Program-made: the position numbers and the translations under genes
From: Leguminivora glycinivorella
Lineage: Eukaryota; Arthropoda; Insecta; Lepidoptera; Tortricidae
Reading direction: 5' to 3'
Length of the DNA stretch: 64,000 bases
Assembly (NCBI RefSeq): GCF_023078275.1
Contig: NC_062996.1
Location: 10,354,001 to 10,418,000, forward strand
The notes under the pieces: generated by a model
What the model saw: only the letters and a program-made list of their open reading frames with translations
Databases searched by the model: none
Told to the model about the DNA's origin: nothing
Shown here: positions 46,731 through 57,816 of the stretch, piece after piece
Layout of the letters: the number at the start of each line of letters is the position of its first letter
How positions within the stretch are numbered: position 1 is the first letter of the stretch

Positions 46731-46880
46731 CTAGAAGAAAAACAAAACGTAATTGTGTATTAAACTATTTATTACAAAATAAAATTATACATTTGTGCGT
46801 GTGAATTCATTTTATACAAATAAATATAATACAGATCAGCGAATGTCAAAAATAAACAGATCTCTAGTCTTATTATAGTT

Positions 46881-48139
46881 TTACGCTTGAAGCACACTTT
46901 CATGTAATCTAAGATGGTCTTTCAAGTTCTTTCTTCTTAAAAACGCCATACCGCACACTTCACATTTATAGTTTTTCTCCCCCGTGTGAATGACCATGTG
47001 GCGTTTCAAAGTCTCCTTATTGCAGAACCTTTGATGGCAGATGTCACATTGCTGGTTCCTTTCCTGAAGGTGCACAGAGCGGGTGTGACATATTAAATGA
47101 TATTTGAGATTGAAAGCTCGTCCGCAAGTCTCGCATTTATGGACGCGAGTCGACTGATTATGCACGTCTTGTAAATGGATAGTTCGTCTATAATTAGAAT
47201 TGAATCTCTCTGGGCATATGGGACATCGTCTTGGATATTGTTTTAAATGCACACCTCGAATGTGAAGAGAGCGTTTATGAGGTGTAGTGAAGACTTTGCT
47301 ACAGCGGTCGCAAGGAAAGCTACCGTTCTCGTGCACTTCAAGGTGCTTCTTTAATAAACGTAGTGTCATGAAGCCAGAGCCGCAAATTTCACAGCTATAG
47401 TTATTGAAGTGCACACTCATATGTATGACCAGTATTCGGACTTTAATGAATTCCTCCTCGCACATCACACATTTGTAGGAACCCTCTCGTCCGTCCAGTT
47501 TAAAAGGTATCATATTATCTTTCAATTCGGGGTCTATTGGTTTCTGATGTGCTTCCTTCAAGTGATGCTTTAGTTCCGCTAAAGATTTAGGCCGCAGGGA
47601 ACAGATTTTGCACGCCATATCACTAACGTCTACTTTCAGTACATTCTCTCGTCGGTTGTTGACCAGTCTTTTCAACGCGCTAAATCCATGGCTCTCCTGC
47701 ATGTGACTACTCAATTCAACAGTTTCTAGGAACGGTTGTGAACAAACGAAACATTTGAACTTGTTGTTTCCGTATATGAAGGGGTACACTGTCGAGTTTT
47801 CGAAGACTGTTAATGCATTTTGTCGAATATCGGGTCGCTTTTTGGTTTTTTGAGGGATGAGCACTTCAGCGGGCGGATCTAAGTTTCCTACAACCGCGTT
47901 TTGAGGAGGTGTGGTGTGTCCGCCATTCGATACAGGGGACGGACTACGGGATGGAGTGTAATCCCTCGAAGTCGTCGGAGGGTAATACTCTGCCTCTGCG
48001 GACTTGAGTTTTAGGACAAGTTTATCCAAGTCCGCTATCGTACCCAGCGGCCTACATAAGCTGCGGTCGTATGCCACTTGGAATAAGGGCACGATCCTTT
48101 TCTGCTTCTGTATTTCCGGTAATATTGGCGAGTCGGATC
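46881..48139 (-). CDS. Cassette 6: terminal exon, 9 C2H2 fingers (418 codons)
   Basis: The acceptor TTTTCTAG opens in phase 1 with SDSPILPEIQKQKRIVPLFQ. The linker is rich in Ser, Pro and Thr (TPSRSPSPVS) with a basic stretch (PQKTKKRPDIRQ). The lead NALTVFENSTVYPF and nine fingers follow, from FKCFVC to LKDHLRLH, then the stop after ESVLQA. It pairs with cassette 5 (shared RRCPICPERFNS and LKYHL) but lacks the tenth finger that the others carry. The first Met lies inside finger 1, so an upstream exon is needed. The AATAAA at 46773-46768 is 38 bases upstream of the cassette 5 acceptor. Confidence 0.88.
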
Positions 48140-48431
48140 CTAGAAAACAGAAAATTCGCACTTGTATCACGACGTCAACACATTCATGCATATTAGCTAT
48201 TACTTATTCTGTGATCAAATGTAAACGCAGGTGCAGTGTTAAAATATAACCAGTTCCCAGTTTAGCTTCTTATAGATAAACTTAAAGGACAGTGAAGACT
48301 TGAGACAAAATTAAACTGTATTGATATTATTTATTTCGTCAAAATAGTCATATTTCATATTATGTTCAGTAAAAAACTTAATAATGGAACAACCACTTAT
48401 TATCCTAATATGGCAAGGTTATAAGCCTTTC

Positions 48432-49597
48432 TCATGACATGAATTCATATTTAACCGGATGGTGTACTTTCACGTGATGTTTCAAACTACAGTTTTGCAC
48501 AAATGACTCCCCGCAAGTCGCACAAACGAATCTTCTGTCATCCTCGTGTATACGCATATGTTCCCGTAAAGTATATTTCCTAGCATAGGACTTTTTGCAC
48601 ACTGAGCACTGATGTTTCCTCTCTCCTCCGTGACGGATCATATGCTCCTTCAGCTCAGATTTGGAATAAAACTTCCATTCACACACCTCGCAGGCATGCC
48701 GTTTGAGCTTCAAATGCACCGTCCTGATGTGAACCCCTAGCTTCCCACTTAGTGTGAACACTTTAGGACACAAATTACACTTAAACTCTTTAAGTTTCAG
48801 ACCGTGGATTGAAGAAACGTGTTTATTTCTTTGGAAGTAATTCCTAAAAGTCTCCGGGCAGTGAGGGCAACGGTGCCTTTTCACCCGCATGTGAACGAGT
48901 GCGTAATGTTCGTTCTTGGCATTTGTGGATCGAAAAACTTTTTCACAAGCGTCACAGGGGAAAGAGCCCGTCTCGTGAGAGAAAGAGTGCGTCCTCAAAC
49001 GCTCTGGGGTAATGAAACCTGTTCCGCACTGCTCACATATAAAATTCTGAAAGTGTACGTTCATGTGCTGGTTTAAACTTTTAAATTCAGCGAACGTTTC
49101 GGAGCAAATTGCGCATTTGAACTCATCTTTCCTCACCTTAAATGGGAGAATACCATCATTCGATTTCGGGTCAATGCTTTTGTTATGTTTTTCTAGCAGG
49201 TGCTTTTTTAACTCATTCAAATCAGTTACAACATCGTCGCAAATAGCGCATCCGGTGTTAGTCACATCTGCTTTGGCAAGTTCATATTTCTTCAGTTTTG
49301 AGAGAGCACATCTAACTTGTGCAGCAGTTTTGTCGCAATGTTCATTTTCATTATGTGTCCGCAGCCATGTTGGATCGTTAAATTGGCTATCACAGTAAAA
49401 ACACAAGTATAAATTCTTCATCCATCGGAACGGGCATATTTTTGTGAATTGTAGTAACATTGTGGCGTTCTTTTTCCTAGCTTTCAGGTCGTCGACATCG
49501 ACATTCGATTTTTTAATTTTGTCTTCGTTTTCTTTAATTCCGCCGGTTTTCAAGCCAGCAATCTGTTTCTCACTGTCGGTGGGTGAGGTCTCATCAC
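48432..49597 (-). CDS. Cassette 7: terminal exon, 10 C2H2 fingers (387 codons)
   Basis: The acceptor CATTTCTAG opens in phase 1 with DETSPTDSEKQIAGLKTGGI, a lysine/aspartate-rich lead (NVDVDDLKARKKNATMLL), KICPF and ten fingers from YLCFYC to HHVKVHHP. Between fingers 2 and 3 is GILPFKV. Its C-terminal fingers (KSYARKYTLREHMRIH and SFVQNCSLKHHVKVHH) ally it with cassettes 8-11 rather than 1-6. The AATAAA on the minus strand is at 48330-48335. Confidence 0.88.
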
Positions 49598-50002
49598 CTA
49601 GAAATGAGAAAAACGTCCATGACTTCCAGATAATCATTGATTGCATGCATTTTGAGCGCGATGACAATTTAGACATACCGGTTCAGAAGCACGATGCACT
49701 TAAACCTATATCATTTAACGTGCAGATTTGAGTTCATTAAGTTCAAGACGATCCACATGTTAAAAGAATCGACTTTGAATTTTATCTTTTATATAGAACA
49801 TTGGGCACCTAGCGCAAAACACTTTGCATTTTGCAAGGAGCATCACTTTGATTGGTAATAAATATTTCAGGAGCTAAGTTTTATTTATTCATACCTAGTT
49901 GAAAAAAGTAATTATGAACAGAAAATTAACCAAACGCATTTATATCTGATTTAATAATATGTATTGAAATTATTTACTCATATAACAATGTAATTATACC
50001 TA

Positions 50003-51678
50003 TTACGATTCGATTTCATCTTTCAGAAGCGTAGGATGATGAACTTTAATATGATGTTTCATGCTACACTTCTGCACAAAGGCCTGCCCACACGCGGAGC
50101 AAGTAAACCGCCTGTCGTTGTTGTGAATCCTCATATGTTCCCTCAACGTTTTCAAACGAGCGTACGCTTTACTGCACACTTCACACTGGAACTTCCTCTC
50201 ACCGCCGTGTTTAACTGAATGAGCGTCCAGCCCTGTCTTACTAAAGAACTTCATGCCACAGACTTGACACTCGTGTCTTTTCATTTGCAAGTGCTGAGCC
50301 CTTATATGTTCAGATCTTTTGCTACTCAGATCGAACACCTTGTCACATGAAGGACAAGGATAATCGGCGGTTTTCTGATCGTGGACAGTGCGAAGGTGTT
50401 TCAATCTCTGTCCGTAAAACGCGAATTTCTCGTTGCAAATCGGGCATTTGTTCCGCTCTCTGGGTTTATGTTCTTTGGTAATGTGCGAAGCGAGATGAGA
50501 GCGGATTGTGAATGTCTGATCGCAATTCTTGCAAGGGAACAGGCCTTGTTCCTGAGTATCGTGGATGCTAGCGTGCCTGATCATTTGCCGGGAAGTGATA
50601 AACTTCTTCCCGCATTGATCGCATATGTAGCTATCATAATGTTCATTCATATGCCTGTGTAAGCCTACAAACGTTTCATACTTCTTTCCGCAAATTTGGC
50701 AGACATGCTCAGAAGAACTGTTTAAGTTGTAAGGGATAACGCTCTCGCCGTAAGTCATATCCAATTCCTTTCCATGTTCAGCCAGGTGGGCTTTCAATGT
50801 CTGATTATCAGGAACTTCTTTCAAGCAAATCTTGCACGACGCGTCAACAAAATCAGCTTTAGCGGGTTCGTAATATTTGGGTATTTTTTTAACTTCAGTG
50901 TGTTGTTCGCGATTGTGTTGTCGGAGTACCGCCGGTTCAGTGAAAGTTTCTTTGCAGTAGTAACAGAGATAAACTCCTTTGTCAAATCGGAATGGCTGGA
51001 CTGTTGTCATCGTTATAATAATTGAAAGGTTATTTATTAGAGTAATGCGTCTTTGTTCACCGGCGGATCGGTCATCCGCATCGTCTGCCTCAACGGAATC
51101 CTTTTTATATGTACCGCACTCTTTCATTCGGAGATGATTGGCCAGCTGGACCGAAGTCCTAAATCTACTTCCGCATTTATCGCACACATGACGAGTGGAG
51201 TGTGAATGCATGTGATTAAGTAACCTCATTAATGATTCGCACGGTTTGCCGCACAGTTGGCAGACGTGGCTGTTTCTGAGCATTTTGAAAGGAAGCACCG
51301 TCTCGCCCTGCGCAGAGCTCGTGGTGACTAACTGTTTGCCGTGCTCTGCCAAGTGAGTTTTTAACATGGCATAGTCTGTAATTTGCGTTGAGCATAGTTT
51401 GCAGGAAGCATCCGCTATATCCACTTTTGTTGGATCATACGCTTTCAGTTTAGGCAGTTGTGTCTCGTCATAATGTTGATTTCGGTGGTGTTCGCGAAGC
51501 TTTTCAGCTTCTTGAAATGCATCTACACAAAAGAAACAAAGGTATCGTCCTTTTTTGTACTTGAACGGACACGCAGTAGTTGTAGATATAATAGAAGAAA
51601 CGTTATCTCTTAAATTGGCGCGCCAGCGCTCTGCATCGCTCATTTTCTTAGCCTGTATGGGTTCTTCGCTTTCCCGTC
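50003..51678 (-). CDS. Cassette 8: terminal exon, 14 C2H2-type fingers (557 codons)
   Basis: The acceptor TGTTTTTAG opens in phase 1 with RESEEPIQAKKMSDAERWRA. The module TTTACPF + fingers 1-4 is then repeated inside the same exon as TTVQPF + fingers 5-8, followed by six more fingers ending HHIKVHHP. Finger 4 has a C2HC spacing (ANHLRMKEC). The linker between the two modules is acidic (DSVEADDADDRSAGEQ). Fingers 10 to 14 align with fingers 6 to 10 of cassette 7. The AATAAA on the minus strand is at 49880-49885. It is the diverged founder-like member of the 14-finger group (8-11). Confidence 0.88.
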
Positions 51679-51935
51679 CTAAAAACAGAAAAAACTTTCT
51701 AAACAATACGTTTAAAGTCAATAACTGCTTTTAATTTGTTTCTTCAGCTACGGCTGGTTAAGAAAGGTTGCATGGGTTTGATATTTACAAAAACTGCTGT
51801 ATCGAGAGAACAATTTATTAGATCTAATACGTTAACAAAATTAGTTATAATTATAACTCTATCTAAACACTTAATAATCGTATAGGCATTGGTTTGAAGT
51901 AGAGGTAAGAAACTATGAAAATGAAATAGTTAACA

Positions 51936-53668
51936 TCATGTGTCTGACTCAAATTCTTGTTTATACTCCGTAGGGTGATGCACCTTCATGTGGTGCTTCA
52001 TACTACACTTCTGTATGAAGGTGAGTCCACACACGGCACACGCGAACCGCCGGTCGTCGTTATGAATGCGCATGTGTTCTCGCAGAGTCTTAAACCTGGC
52101 ATACGCCTTCTTGCAAATATCACACTGGAACTTTCTTTCACCGCTATGTTTCACCAAATGATCCCGAAGCCCACCTTTGGTAGAAAACTTCATGTCACAG
52201 ATGGTGCACGCGTGTGTTTTATCTTGTTTCATGTGTTTCGTTTTTATATGGTCGGTCAATTTGCTGCTTATATTATAGACCTTATCGCAGGAGGGGCAGG
52301 GGAACTCCGGCATTTTATGTCCATGGACTTGGGACAAGTGTATCAACTTTGCTCTGTAAGTAGGAAAATCCTTTTTACAAATTACGCATTTGTATACTGT
52401 GCGTGTCGTCTTTCGCCGGTGTACTTTAGCAGTGTGATAATGAAGACGCGAAAGGGCCGGGAACGTTTTATCGCATTCCTTGCAAGGGTATACGCCACTC
52501 TCATGAGTGAGGCGATGGGTATGAAGTAGAGTCTTATTTTTAAAACCTTTGCCACATTGGTCACAAATGCTACGTGCAAAATGTACACTCATGTGTCTGT
52601 GTAGGGCTACAAAAGATTGGTAACTTGTATTGCATATTGTACAAATGATCACATCTTTGTTCAATTTGTATGGAATCAGGCGATTGCTAAGCGAGATGTC
52701 TAAGATTTTGCCGTGTTCAGCCAAGTGGCTCTTTAATGTAGGGTAGTCCGGTATCCCAGCCAAACAAAGCTTACAAGAAGCCTCCGCAAAATCCATTTTT
52801 AAAAGCTGACTTTCTCTAAGATTTTTACACAATTTAATATCATTATGTTGAGCTCGGTTATGGCTTCGAATTTCGTCAGGGTCAAGAGACTTAATGTCAC
52901 AGTAGTTACATTGAAACAAACCCCTTGTATACCTAAAAGGGTAGACTGTAGTCGTGGTTATTATCATAGAAACGCTATTTCTCAATTTAGCATATTTTGT
53001 GTTTCTGCCGGCGTGCTTAACAAGATCTGGTGATTTCATACCTGTATCTTCTAATGCACTTTTGATATCAAGCGACTTATTTGCATGCTTGCTACGAATA
53101 TGAGTTACAAGCTCAGCGTAAGAGGTAAATGATTGGATACATTTTTTGCATCTGTGATAAACTGAGTGCTCTAACATATGTCTTAGTAAACTCGGAAATT
53201 TATTAAATTTTTTCTCGCATATCTGGCAAGTGTGTGGTTCTGAGCCCAGACAATATGGCGAGATACTTTCCCCACGCTCGGTATCTATGGCTCTACCGTG
53301 TTCTGCCAAGTGGCTTTTTAGAATAGAGTAGTTTGGAATATCAGCAGCGCACACCTTACACGATGCAGCTGCGAAGTCCATCTTAATGGGTTGATAATGC
53401 CTTGGTTTTGGAATTTTTTTTACTTGGAAATGACGGTCACGATTGTGGTTCCTCAATTCTGCCGGATCGGAGAACGCATCAGGGCAATAATAACATTGAA
53501 ATTTCGTTCCGTTTAGGATGGGCCTGTACTTAAATGGGTAAGCCGTGGTTGTGGAGACGATAGCATTAGCGTTACTCAGGAGGTACTCGCGCCATGCCAG
53601 GTTTTCCTCCTCAGTATTTTCAGCTGCAGTCGTATCCTTGTTAGCCTGATTGGCTTCTTCGTTCTGTC
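51936..53668 (-). CDS. Cassette 9: terminal exon, 14 C2H2 fingers (576 codons)
   Basis: The acceptor TATTTTTAG opens in phase 1 with QNEEANQANKDTTAAENTEE, then TTTAYPFKY and finger 1 (FQCYYC). Fingers 1-4 and 5-8 are an internal repeat, each preceded by a TTT.YPF motif. Fingers 9-14 end HHMKVHHP with a short acidic tail. The first Met (MRNHNRD frame, codon 83 or so) lies inside finger 1, so an upstream exon is required. It is recently duplicated relative to cassettes 10 and 11, including identical stretches of flanking non-coding DNA. AATAAA is at 51814-51819. Confidence 0.88.
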
Positions 53669-54692
53669 CTAAAAATAGAAAGAACTCTACTTAGCTTACT
53701 TGTTTATTTCTTTTCTTCGTCATCGTCACTTTAATATTAACATGGTGTTTTAGAAGCGTTATCAGGAAAACATTTAAAATGCCTAACTGGCGATGGAATG
53801 TGGACTTAAAAGAACGATATATTTCAAATCAGAATATTTCAACATTTTATTTACATGAAAAAATACAATCAGAATTATTGAAGTAATCATTGTCATCAAT
53901 TAAGCAACTACCATCTAGTAAACTTTAGTACAGAACTTAAAGTAAAGAGCAATATTACAGACTTAAAATAAGAGAGGAAGAAGTGTACATTTTAATAAGA
54001 AATTGCTATTTATTATTTCGTAGTCTGAGCCGAAATAAATCTTAATTATGCGACATAGAAGAAAGAGAAGGTATTATGTGAACGAGTGTGGTTGCAAAGC
54101 CACGAACTTTTTCACGAATTGATCACAAATACTTTGTTCGTTGTGGTCGTTGATGGGCATTTTCAGAATCTGGGTCCCCCCAATTAGCGCAAGTCGTTAA
54201 CAAAAATTAATTCGCTGTCAGTTTTGTGACGACAATTAAGCATAAAATGTCTAAAATTTTAGTTTTTTTTTACATTCTGAATGTAGAATATTGCTTAAAG
54301 TTTATGCAACTAACACGAAAACCATATTTTTATTGAACTTTTATGGTTAATTTTACTGTCGTCACATAACTGACAGTGAGTAAATTTTTGATAACAACTT
54401 ACGGTCCCAAATTTTCAAAATGCTCTGATATATGTATTATGTAAGTAATCTCAGAAACATCTCATAACTTCTTCCACACTCTTTGATTTTAAAGACTATT
54501 GGCTCTCTCTTTACAGTGTTCGATCAGATATAAACAATAATTGATATCAATTTTATTATCAGATGTCAATTACGTTGATAAAATTAATTTTTGAACTCTG
54601 TCTAAAAACTTAATCATTTCTATATTGTGTAGACATTGGTTCATAGTAGCATTAAAGAGATTAGGAAGACTATCTAAATCATAATTAAAATT
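53669..54692. repeat. Duplicated intron/spacer, copy 1 (paired with 56465-57476 and 61878-62038)
   Basis: From TGTTTATTTCTTTTCTTCGT to CAGTGTTCGATC it matches 56465-57476 almost base for base. Its left part, from CAATAATTGATATCAA to the stop of cassette 10, matches 61882-62038. This is the uninterrupted form of the spacer: 54491-54545 is the empty site for three transposon insertions in copy 2. A MITE (54155-54423) is shared by both copies and so predates the duplication. Confidence 0.85.
54155..54423. mobile_element. MITE, GGGCATTTTCAGAATCTGGG family, copy 2
   Basis: The ends GCATTTTCAGAATCTGGGTC and the complement of CCCAAATTTTCAAAATGC are imperfect inverted repeats. The GTGACGACAATTAAGCATAA core matches 25714-25921. 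Confidence 0.6.
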
Positions 54693-56464
54693 TCAACAGG
54701 TAGATGATGAGCATGGCTCAAATTCTTGTTTAAACTCCGTGGGGTGATGCACCTTCATGTGGTGCTTCATACTACACTTCTGTATGAAGGTCAGTCCACA
54801 CACGGCACACGCGAACCGCCGGTCGTCGTTATGAATGCGCATGTGTTCCCGCAGAGTCTTAAACCTGGCATACGCCTTCTTACAAATATCACACTGAAAC
54901 TTTTTTTCGCCGTTATGTTTCACCAAATGATCCCGAAGATGGGCTTTGACAGAAAACTTCATGTCACACAAGGTGCACGCGTGTATTTTATCTCGTTTCA
55001 AGTGACTCATTTTTATATGGTTGGTCAAATTGCTGCGTACATTAAAGACCTTATCGCAGGAGGGGCAGGGGAACTCCGGCATTTTATTTCCATGCACTAG
55101 GGACAAGTGTATCAACTTTGTTCTGTAAGTAAGAAAATCCTTTTTACAAATTACGCATTTGTATACTGTGCGTGTCGTCTTTCGCCGGTGTACTTTAACA
55201 GTGTGATAATGAAGACGTGAAAGGATCGGGAACGTTTTATCGCACTCCTTGCAAGTGAACACGCCACTTTCATGAGTGAGGCGATGGGCGTCAAGTGACA
55301 TCTTACTTTTAAAACCTTTGCCACATTGGTCACAAATGCTACGTGCAAAATGTACACTCATGTGTCTGTGTAGAGCTACAAACGATTGGTAGGTTTTATT
55401 GCATATTGCACAAACGATAGCATCTTTGATCAATTTGTATGGAATCAGGCTCTTGCTAAGGGAGATGTCTAAGATTTTGCCGTGTTCGGCTAAGTGGCTC
55501 TTTAACGTAGGATAGTCCGGAACCTCAGCCAAACAAAGCTTGCAAGAAGCGTCCTCAAAGTCCATTTTTAAATGCTTATCGTCAGATGATATTTGAAGAT
55601 TGGTGCTTATTGGCCACGATTTAAATTCATTATGTTGAGTTCGGTTGTGGCTTCGAATCTCGTCAGGGTCTAGAGACGTAGTGTCGCAGTAGTAACATTG
55701 AAACGCGCCCCTTGTATACTTAAAAGGGTAGACTGTGGTCGTGCTTATTATCATAGAAACGCTATTTCTTAATTTAGCATATTTGTCCTTTCTGTTGGCG
55801 TCTCCACCGAAATCTGCAATTTTCTTACTTGTATCTTTTAATGCACTTTTGATATCAAGAGATTTCTTTGCGTACTCGACACATTTATTTCCTCGTACAT
55901 GAGTTTCAAGTTGTGCGTGAGAGTCAAATGATTGACAACAATTTTTGCATCTGAGATAATCGGAGTGCTCGAACATATGTCTAATTAATGACACAAATTT
56001 ATTAAACTGTTTGTCGCAAATCTGGCAAGTGAGTGGTTCTGAGCCCAGACAATATGGCGAGATGCTTTCTCCATGCTCGGTATCTATGGCTCTACCGTGT
56101 TCTGTCAAATGGCTTTTTAGAATAGAGTAGTTTGGAATATCAGCAGCACACACCTTACACGATGCAGCTGTGAAGTCTATCTTAATGGGTTTATATTTTC
56201 TTGGTTTTGGAATTTTTTCTTGGAAATGACGGTCACGATTGTGGTTCCTCAATTCTGCCGGATCGGAGAACGCATCAGGGCAATAATAACATTGAAATTT
56301 CGTTCCGTTTAGGATGGGCCTGTACTTAAATGGGTAAGCCGTGGTTGTGGAGACGATAGTATTAACGTTACTCAGGAGGTACTCGCGCCATGCCAGGTTT
56401 TCCTCCTCAGTATTTTTAGCTGCAGTCGTATCCTTGTTAGCCTGATTGGCTTCTTCGTTCTGTC
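54693..56464 (-). CDS. Cassette 10: terminal exon, 14 C2H2-type fingers (589 codons)
   Basis: The acceptor and first 18 codons are the same as in cassette 9 (QNEEANQANKDTTAA). The two-module layout is as in cassette 9; finger 4 is C2HC (THVRGNKC). A 13-residue longer spacer follows finger 5 (SWPISTNLQISSDDKHLKMD). Fingers 9-14 are close to cassette 9, with changes in the recognition helices of fingers 11 and 12. The C-terminus is EPCSSSTC. There is no Met before finger 1. AATAAA on the minus strand is at 54552-54557. Confidence 0.88.
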
Positions 56465-56959
56465 CTAAAAATAGAAAGAACTCTACTTAGCTTACTTGTT
56501 TATTTGTTCTGTGTCTTCGTCATCGTCACTTTAATATAACATGGTGTTTTAGAAGCGTTATCAGGAAAACATTTAAAATGCTTAACTGGCGATGGAATGT
56601 GGACTTAAAAGAACGATATATTTCAAATCAGAATATTTCGACATTTTATTACATGAAAAAATTACAATCAGAATTATTGAAGAAATCATTGTCATCAACT
56701 AGCAACAACCATAATATATCTAGTAAACTTTAGTACAGAATTTAAAGTAGGGAGCAATATTACAGACTTAAAATAAGATAGGAAGAAGTGTACATTTTAA
56801 TAAGAAATTGCTATTTATTATTTCGTAGTCTGAACCGAAATAAATCTTAATTATGCGACATAGGAGAAGGAGAAGGTATTATGTGAACGAGTGTGGTTGC
56901 AAAGCCACGAACTTTTCCCGAATTGATCACAAATACTTTGTTCGTTGTGGTCGTTGATG

Positions 56960-57220
56960 GGCATTTTCAGAATCTGGGTCCCCCCAATTAGCGCAAGTCG
57001 TTAACACAAATTAACTCGTTGTCAGTTTTGTGACGACAATTAAGCATAAAATGTCTAAACTTTTACTTTTTACACATTCTGAATGTAAATAATCGCTTAA
57101 AGTTTATGTAACTAACACGAAAACAATATTTTTATTTAAATTTTATGCTTAATTATCACCACAAAACTGACAGTGAGTAAATTTTTGTTGACAACTTACG
57201 CTAATTTTGAAAATTCTCTG
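56960..57220. mobile_element. MITE, GGGCATTTTCAGAATCTGGG family, copy 3
   Basis: This is the duplicate of 54155-54423 carried along in the spacer duplication. It has small deletions and a decayed right end. Confidence 0.6.
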
Positions 57221-57290
57221 ATATATTCATGTTAAGTCAGAAACATATCATAACTTCTTCCACACACTTGATTTAAAGACTATTGGCTCT

Positions 57291-57454
57291 GGCTTCCCAC
57301 AGACAGTCTTAAAAATTCATAATCTTAAAAAAAAATTGTATGCAAATTGACACTGACAGATCTGTCAGTGTCTTGTCAGTGTCAGTTTGAACTGTCAGAT
57401 TGCATACAATTTTTTTTTAAGATTATGAATTTTTAAGACTGTCTGTGGGAAGCC
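57291..57454. mobile_element. Hairpin MITE, copy 2, with proven 3-bp target duplication
   Basis: The ends GGCTTCCCACAGACAGTC and GACTGTCTGTGGGAAGCC are as in 7987-8138. The host reads TTGGCTCT before it and TCTCTCTTT after it, while the empty site at 54499-54512 reads TTGGCTCTCTCTTT. Exactly one TCT was therefore duplicated. The inner part is rearranged relative to copy 1 (tandem CTGTCAGTGTC motifs). Confidence 0.9.
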
Positions 57455-57476
57455 TCTCTCTTTACAGTGTTCGATC

Positions 57477-57799
57477 CACAGATGTCATATATACCATAGA
57501 TCAAGCAACCGTATCTACTTAGCGTGTCAAATGAACTCAGTGAAATCCACTGAGTTGTCCGTCTTTAATCGCAGCTTGCAGCTTTCGGGCGTCAATTTTT
57601 GTAAGTTGAAGTCAATCAAAACATAAAAAATGCCTCGTTACGTGATATTCAATTGCAACAACACAAAAATTATGAACAATCAAGAGCCTGAGACATATTT
57701 AAAATTACAGGCAAGAAACAACTTCAGTACAAAATTTGACACGCTCGGCCCCTATACAAATATATGAACTTGTTTCTTCTATCTAAATAAAGTTCTGTG
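57477..57799 (+). mobile_element. 323-bp element with 8-bp target duplication GTTCGATC
   Basis: GTTCGATC flanks both sides (57469-57476 and 57800-57807), and the empty site at 54518-54525 has it once. The ends are CACAGA and TCTGTG. An ATG at 57630 opens a 45-codon frame (MPRYVIFNCNNTK) that faintly recalls a THAP N-terminus, and TAAATAAAG lies near the right end. An 8-bp duplication fits hAT or P superfamily; a THAP-like start would favour P, but only one Cys is present. Confidence 0.7.
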
Positions 57800-57816
57800 G
57801 TTCGATCGGATATTAA

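Noticed and set aside
51957..52529. 190-codon plus-strand ORF opposite cassette 9 and similar antisense ORFs opposite other cassettes
   Set aside because: They mirror the zinc-finger reading frames on the other strand and repeat wherever the fingers repeat; no splice or start context supports them.
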